18,199 nucleotides of DNA from CAZJYC01 sp964550165 (GTDB lineage Bacteria > Acidobacteriota > Aminicenantia > Aminicenantales > Aminicenantaceae): contig CAZJYC010000052.1 of assembly GCA_964550165.1 (NCBI GenBank), forward strand, positions 1-18,199, given 5' to 3'. Positions 15,196 through 18,199 of this stretch are shown here, piece by piece. Each line of letters begins with the position of its first letter. Positions within the stretch are counted from its first letter, which is position 1. A program made the position numbers and the translations under genes. The notes under the pieces are model-generated. The model did no database searches, had not been told where the DNA came from, and worked only from the letters and a program-made list of their open reading frames with translations.

Positions 15196-15831
15196 ATGAA
15201 TCTGAAAAACATGGTCTTCATGAGTAAACAGGAAATCCGGCAGGCTGTTTGGATTTCCATGGAGGTAAACAACCTTGTGATCTTTCCACGGCCCTGCCAT
15301 GGAAGGATACCGAATTTCATAGGCTCAAGATCTGCCGCAGAGAAATTAAAAACACTTCCAGAGTGGAAAAAGGCAAGGGTGATATTCTCTGCTCCGGATT
15401 CCTGTCTGCATCCTGCAAGGGCCGAGGCCTTAAAAGAGGGAAAAGCCCTTCTTGTGGCTGCACCGAGGATGAAAGGCTTTTATCTCATCAAGGATATTCC
15501 CCAAGAAAAGGCATTTGAAGCCTCGAGCATCAAAGGATTCTCCAAGTATGGAAAGCCGGTCGAAATAAAATCCCATCTCGAAAAGGTTGACCTTTATCTG
15601 ACAGGTGCTGTGGCAGTGGATAAGAAGGGGAACAGGATTGGCAAAGGCACGGGCTACGGGGACAGAGAAGACGAAATCCTTTCGGAAGCTGGGCTCATGG
15701 ATGAGAAGACTCCAAGGATCGCCCTTATCCATGAAGCCCAGGTCTTCGAGGATTTTTCTTCTCTGATGGACAAGAAGGACAGGAGAGTCCAGACTATCGT
15801 CTCACCGAAGGAAATTTATAGGATGAGCTGA
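15196..15831 (+). CDS. 5-formyltetrahydrofolate cyclo-ligase family protein (MTHFS-like)
   Basis: A 211-residue protein of the methenyltetrahydrofolate synthetase family, which uses ATP to close 5-formyl-THF into 5,10-methenyl-THF. Landmarks: KQEIRQAVW near 11-19, FPRPCHGRIPNFIGS near 30-44, PDSCLHPAR near 67-75, EGKALLVAAPRM near 81-92, and the nucleotide-binding region GAVAVDKKGNRIGKGTGYGD near 137-156, ending with IHEAQVFED and TIVSPKEIYRM. The GRIPNF and GKG-GYGD-E signatures match the branch containing archaeal proteins and the MTHFSD domain more than E. coli YgfA, so activity on 5-formyl-THF is likely but not assured. It is a single-gene unit with its own promoter. No terminator is obvious in 15832-16000. 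Confidence 0.87.
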   Translation: MNLKNMVFMSKQEIRQAVWISMEVNNLVIFPRPCHGRIPNFIGSRSAAEKLKTLPEWKKARVIFSAPDSCLHPARAEALKEGKALLVAAPRMKGFYLIKDIPQEKAFEASSIKGFSKYGKPVEIKSHLEKVDLYLTGAVAVDKKGNRIGKGTGYGDREDEILSEAGLMDEKTPRIALIHEAQVFEDFSSLMDKKDRRVQTIVSPKEIYRMS

Positions 15832-16000
15832 CCCAAGCCTCTCAGAAAGCATGTGCTCATTTTCGAATTTTACACACGTTTGTTTGCCTTAGTGTCAATG
15901 TTGGAAAATGACAACTTATTCCTAAGAGATTTCTAAAGGGTATTGACCTCCATTGACGAATCCAAGTCTGTTCTCCCCTTAAAAATTCTATAGCCTTCAG

Positions 16001-18046
16001 TTAATAGTCTTTTAATTTGTTCAAATAGTTTTGGGTAAGATATGAGATTAATCTTGAAATTTCAGGCTGCGCTTTATTTATTTCCAGAGATTTTTCAAAA
16101 TAGAATAGGGCTTCTTTGACTCTTATCAAGTCATTTAAATAAAAGTTTCCTAACGTATTTATAACCTTAGAATCATCTGGATATTCTAAGAGAATTTCAT
16201 GGATTATTTTTTTCCCCTCTTCCTCTTTTCCTTCCCAATAATAGAGTTTCGCCAGGAGAATTTTTAGATCTAACTTCATAGGAGACAGTGTGTTAACAAT
16301 CTCTCTTGCTTGGCCGAAATTTTTATAACGAATGTAAAATCCTATTCTTTCTTCTGGAGATAGCAATCCAGATTCTCTCTTTGTTTGGCTTGCGTTCAGG
16401 TTTTTGAAAGACGGAAAACTCTCTTTCATAGTATTTTCAAGTTCTTCTGCCTTTTCCCAGAGATTGTGACCGATGTACAGATTGTATAGCTCTAGATAGA
16501 GGTCTTTTTTATTTTTATATTTTTCAATGTTTTCTTTTAAAAGTGTCTCGGCTGAAACGGTTTTTCCTTGGCAGACATAAACGAGGGCTTTTTTATAATC
16601 GATTAGGAATTTCATCAAAGGGGCAAGCTCCACATAGGGAGAAATGGCAAAACTTTCTACGCTGGCGAGCCATTTCAGAACATTTTTGTAATCCGACTTT
16701 CTAAACTCTATCTCTGCGTAGAACAGGTGGACAAGCATGGCTGTTTCTTTCTGTTTTTCAGAGAAGAGTGCCCTGTTTAACGCCAGCTCTGCTCCAAGAT
16801 AATTTTTTTTCTCGTGCAGCACTCTGGCAATCTGGAAGAGGATATAACCATCTTTGGGACATGACTTGTTCGCTCTTTCGAAGAAGGCGAGTTCACTTTT
16901 ATAGGAGTAAGAATTTATTATCGCTGAAGGAATAAAGAGAAGAATTAAAATAAAGATTAGGCTAAGTCTTATCTTCTCTTTTAAAGCGCTTATATATTTT
17001 ACAAAAATCCATATAAACCCTAAAGCGGGTATCATCATGTAACGGGCATATATTTTGAAAGGATAAAGGATTGTATAGAGTAGGACGATGTGCCCGAGGA
17101 TGAAAAATAGGATAAAAGATAGGGGAATGATAACTTCTTTATCTTTTTTGGATCTATACAACAAATAAGCGAAAAGCAGAATGAAGAAGATTCCGGATAT
17201 ATAATACTTGAGATTTGTTACATCCTTCTGAGGGAGAAACATATCATAGGTGAACGGGAAAATCATCGACCTGAAATAATACCCTAAGGAACCTAAGCCG
17301 GCTTTGATATTTTCTGTGAAGTGAGAAGAGAAGATGATCCTTAAATTTTTGATCTCTAAAATTGCGTTCTTTAGGACAAAAAAGAGAATGCTGAATAATA
17401 CATTTGCCAGATGATAGGGAACAGAGATTTTTTTTCTTTTGATGAGTTCATAGATGATGAGAACGGGAAGGAAAAAGAGAAATGACTCCTTGGAAAAGAT
17501 TCCCAATAAATAGGAAAGAGAGGAGAGAATCAAAAAATGATATTGTCCTTTTTTTATAAAAAATTCGAGAAAAAGAAAGGTTAGAGTCCCCCAGAAAAGC
17601 ACAAACAAGTCACTTCTTCCCACAACCCAGACGATGTTTTCGGCATTAAGAGGATAAAAAGCAAAAAGAAGTGTTGCAATTTCGGCAAAATATTTTTTTT
17701 CTGATTGCTCCTTTAAAAAAAAATACAGAAAAATCAGCGAGAAGATATAGATGATTAAGTTTACGAGTCTTAAGCTTGTATTCTTGAGCCCCCACAGTTT
17801 ATTTTCTATCATGAAGGATAGTGTTAATAAGGGCCTGTAATAAGAACCAAGCATGTTCATTCCTAAGGGCTCACGCAGGAAACTCTGCTTGAAAGCAGAG
17901 GAAAGCGGTTCATTTTCTGTGAAAAGAGGATTTTGCTTGAGATACAATTTTGAGTCCCATATCAGCTCGAAACGAAAAGTTTTCCAGTAGACGGCGAAGA
18001 GGGTGATGATTAAGACGGCGATTAAGATTAAGCTGTCCCTTTTCAT
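16001..18046 (-). CDS. Polytopic membrane protein with TPR tail, TMTC/GT-C-glycosyltransferase-like
   Basis: A 681-residue protein. Residues about 5-375 contain roughly ten hydrophobic helices; residues about 395-680 are TPR-like helical repeats (YILFQIARVLHEKKNYLGAE, KIIHEILLEYPDDSKVINTL, ALFYFEKSLEINK). The first loop carries IWDSKLYLKQNP with Asp31 and later YYRPLLTLSF (69-78). YPLNAENIVWVVGRSDLF (131-148) and SKESFLFFLPVL (185-196) follow. This order is that of TMTC-type O-mannosyltransferases and bacterial GT-C homologues, where the loop acid binds the lipid-linked sugar donor; here the usual D-D is W-D-S. A role in transferring a sugar from a lipid carrier at the outer face of the membrane is inferred. 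The gene is visibly more AT-rich and uses more AAA/ATA-type codons than the sugar genes at 448-7546. No clear ribosome site precedes ATG 18046. Confidence 0.82.
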   Translation of the reverse strand: MKRDSLILIAVLIITLFAVYWKTFRFELIWDSKLYLKQNPLFTENEPLSSAFKQSFLREPLGMNMLGSYYRPLLTLSFMIENKLWGLKNTSLRLVNLIIYIFSLIFLYFFLKEQSEKKYFAEIATLLFAFYPLNAENIVWVVGRSDLFVLFWGTLTFLFLEFFIKKGQYHFLILSSLSYLLGIFSKESFLFFLPVLIIYELIKRKKISVPYHLANVLFSILFFVLKNAILEIKNLRIIFSSHFTENIKAGLGSLGYYFRSMIFPFTYDMFLPQKDVTNLKYYISGIFFILLFAYLLYRSKKDKEVIIPLSFILFFILGHIVLLYTILYPFKIYARYMMIPALGFIWIFVKYISALKEKIRLSLIFILILLFIPSAIINSYSYKSELAFFERANKSCPKDGYILFQIARVLHEKKNYLGAELALNRALFSEKQKETAMLVHLFYAEIEFRKSDYKNVLKWLASVESFAISPYVELAPLMKFLIDYKKALVYVCQGKTVSAETLLKENIEKYKNKKDLYLELYNLYIGHNLWEKAEELENTMKESFPSFKNLNASQTKRESGLLSPEERIGFYIRYKNFGQAREIVNTLSPMKLDLKILLAKLYYWEGKEEEGKKIIHEILLEYPDDSKVINTLGNFYLNDLIRVKEALFYFEKSLEINKAQPEISRLISYLTQNYLNKLKDY

Positions 18047-18074
18047 GGTAAAAGGTGCACTGAATTGACAGCCT

Positions 18075-18104
18075 ATTCTATTCTTTTTCCGCTGGATTTA
18101 TCAA
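18075..18104 (-). promoter_or_regulatory. Candidate sigma-70 promoter of the TMTC-like gene
   Basis: On the minus strand TTGATA (18104-18099), an 18-base spacer and TAGAAT (18080-18075) stand about 30 bases before the ATG at 18046. The spacing and both hexamers are reasonable. Confidence 0.4.
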
Positions 18105-18118
18105 ACAGGAATTTTTTT

Positions 18119-18199
18119 CTATTTGCGCTTGAGCATGACGCAAGCGAACACTCCGCCGGCCATGCTTTCCGGATGCGCCTGGAATTTGACCGTGACCTT
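18119..18199 (-). CDS. C-terminal end of an unidentified protein
   Basis: The last 26 codons and TAG stop of a gene cut by the right edge. The visible end reads VTVKFQAHPESMAGGVFACV and then MLKRK. Nearly every third codon position is G or C, a strong sign of real coding sequence that contrasts with the AT-rich gene downstream. I do not recognise the family from so short a piece. It lies 72 bases upstream of the TMTC-like gene on the same strand, so read-through is possible, though that gene appears to have its own promoter. Confidence 0.55.
   Translation of the reverse strand, partial: KVTVKFQAHPESMAGGVFACVMLKRK

Noticed and set aside
15940..15960. Paired TTGAC words (ATTGACctccATTGACg) in the spacer before the TMTC-like gene's end
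   Set aside because: The spacing of about one helix turn resembles regulator boxes, but they lie between the 3' ends of two genes and no plus-strand gene follows.

Overview
The window looks like a chromosomal segment of a Gram-negative, uncultured-type bacterium. Two outer-membrane barrel sequences (one intact, one decayed), two Tat-exported enzymes and a Sec-exported HEAT/DUF1080 protein point to a diderm cell. The mix of secreted Gfo/Idh/MocA oxidoreductase, DUF1080 hydrolase, bacterial TruD and a TMTC-like membrane protein would fit a lineage such as Acidobacteriota or Candidatus Aminicenantes. That placement is inference from gene content; no rRNA or ribosomal marker is present. I see no insertion sequence, CRISPR array, tRNA or phage gene.

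Layout. Positions 1-119 (-) hold the N-terminus of a small membrane protein running off the left edge. Positions 448-4663 (+) are a two-gene unit: a Tat-exported Gfo/Idh/MocA oxidoreductase, then a Sec-exported HEAT-repeat protein ending in a DUF1080 (3-keto-disaccharide hydrolase) domain. Converging on it from the right, 7546-4764 (-), is another two-gene unit: a Tat-exported protein resembling L-fucose isomerase and a ROK-like sugar kinase homologue. Together these four genes look like a carbohydrate-processing locus, with oxidation, hydrolysis and isomerisation outside the cytoplasm and possibly phosphorylation inside.

Positions 7774-8433 (-) encode a small outer-membrane beta-barrel protein behind a good promoter. 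Just upstream, on the other strand, lies a decayed barrel-protein gene (8492-8780) with a lost start and a visible frameshift. Positions 8919-12008 (-) encode a 1029-residue three-domain protein: an APH-type kinase, an M23 zinc metallopeptidase with its ligands intact, and a class-III PLP enzyme of the ethanolamine-phosphate / phosphohydroxylysine lyase type. It is the most unusual single gene here.

The right part carries more ordinary genes: a Ycf46-like AAA+ ATPase (12293-13786, +), tRNA pseudouridine synthase TruD (13888-15042, -), a 5-formyltetrahydrofolate cyclo-ligase family protein (15196-15831, +), and an AT-rich polytopic membrane protein with a TPR tail resembling TMTC/GT-C glycosyltransferases (16001-18046, -). 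The right edge holds the last 26 codons of another minus-strand gene. Most genes are single-gene units in alternating orientation with short spacers; the two sugar gene pairs are the only operon-like arrangements.
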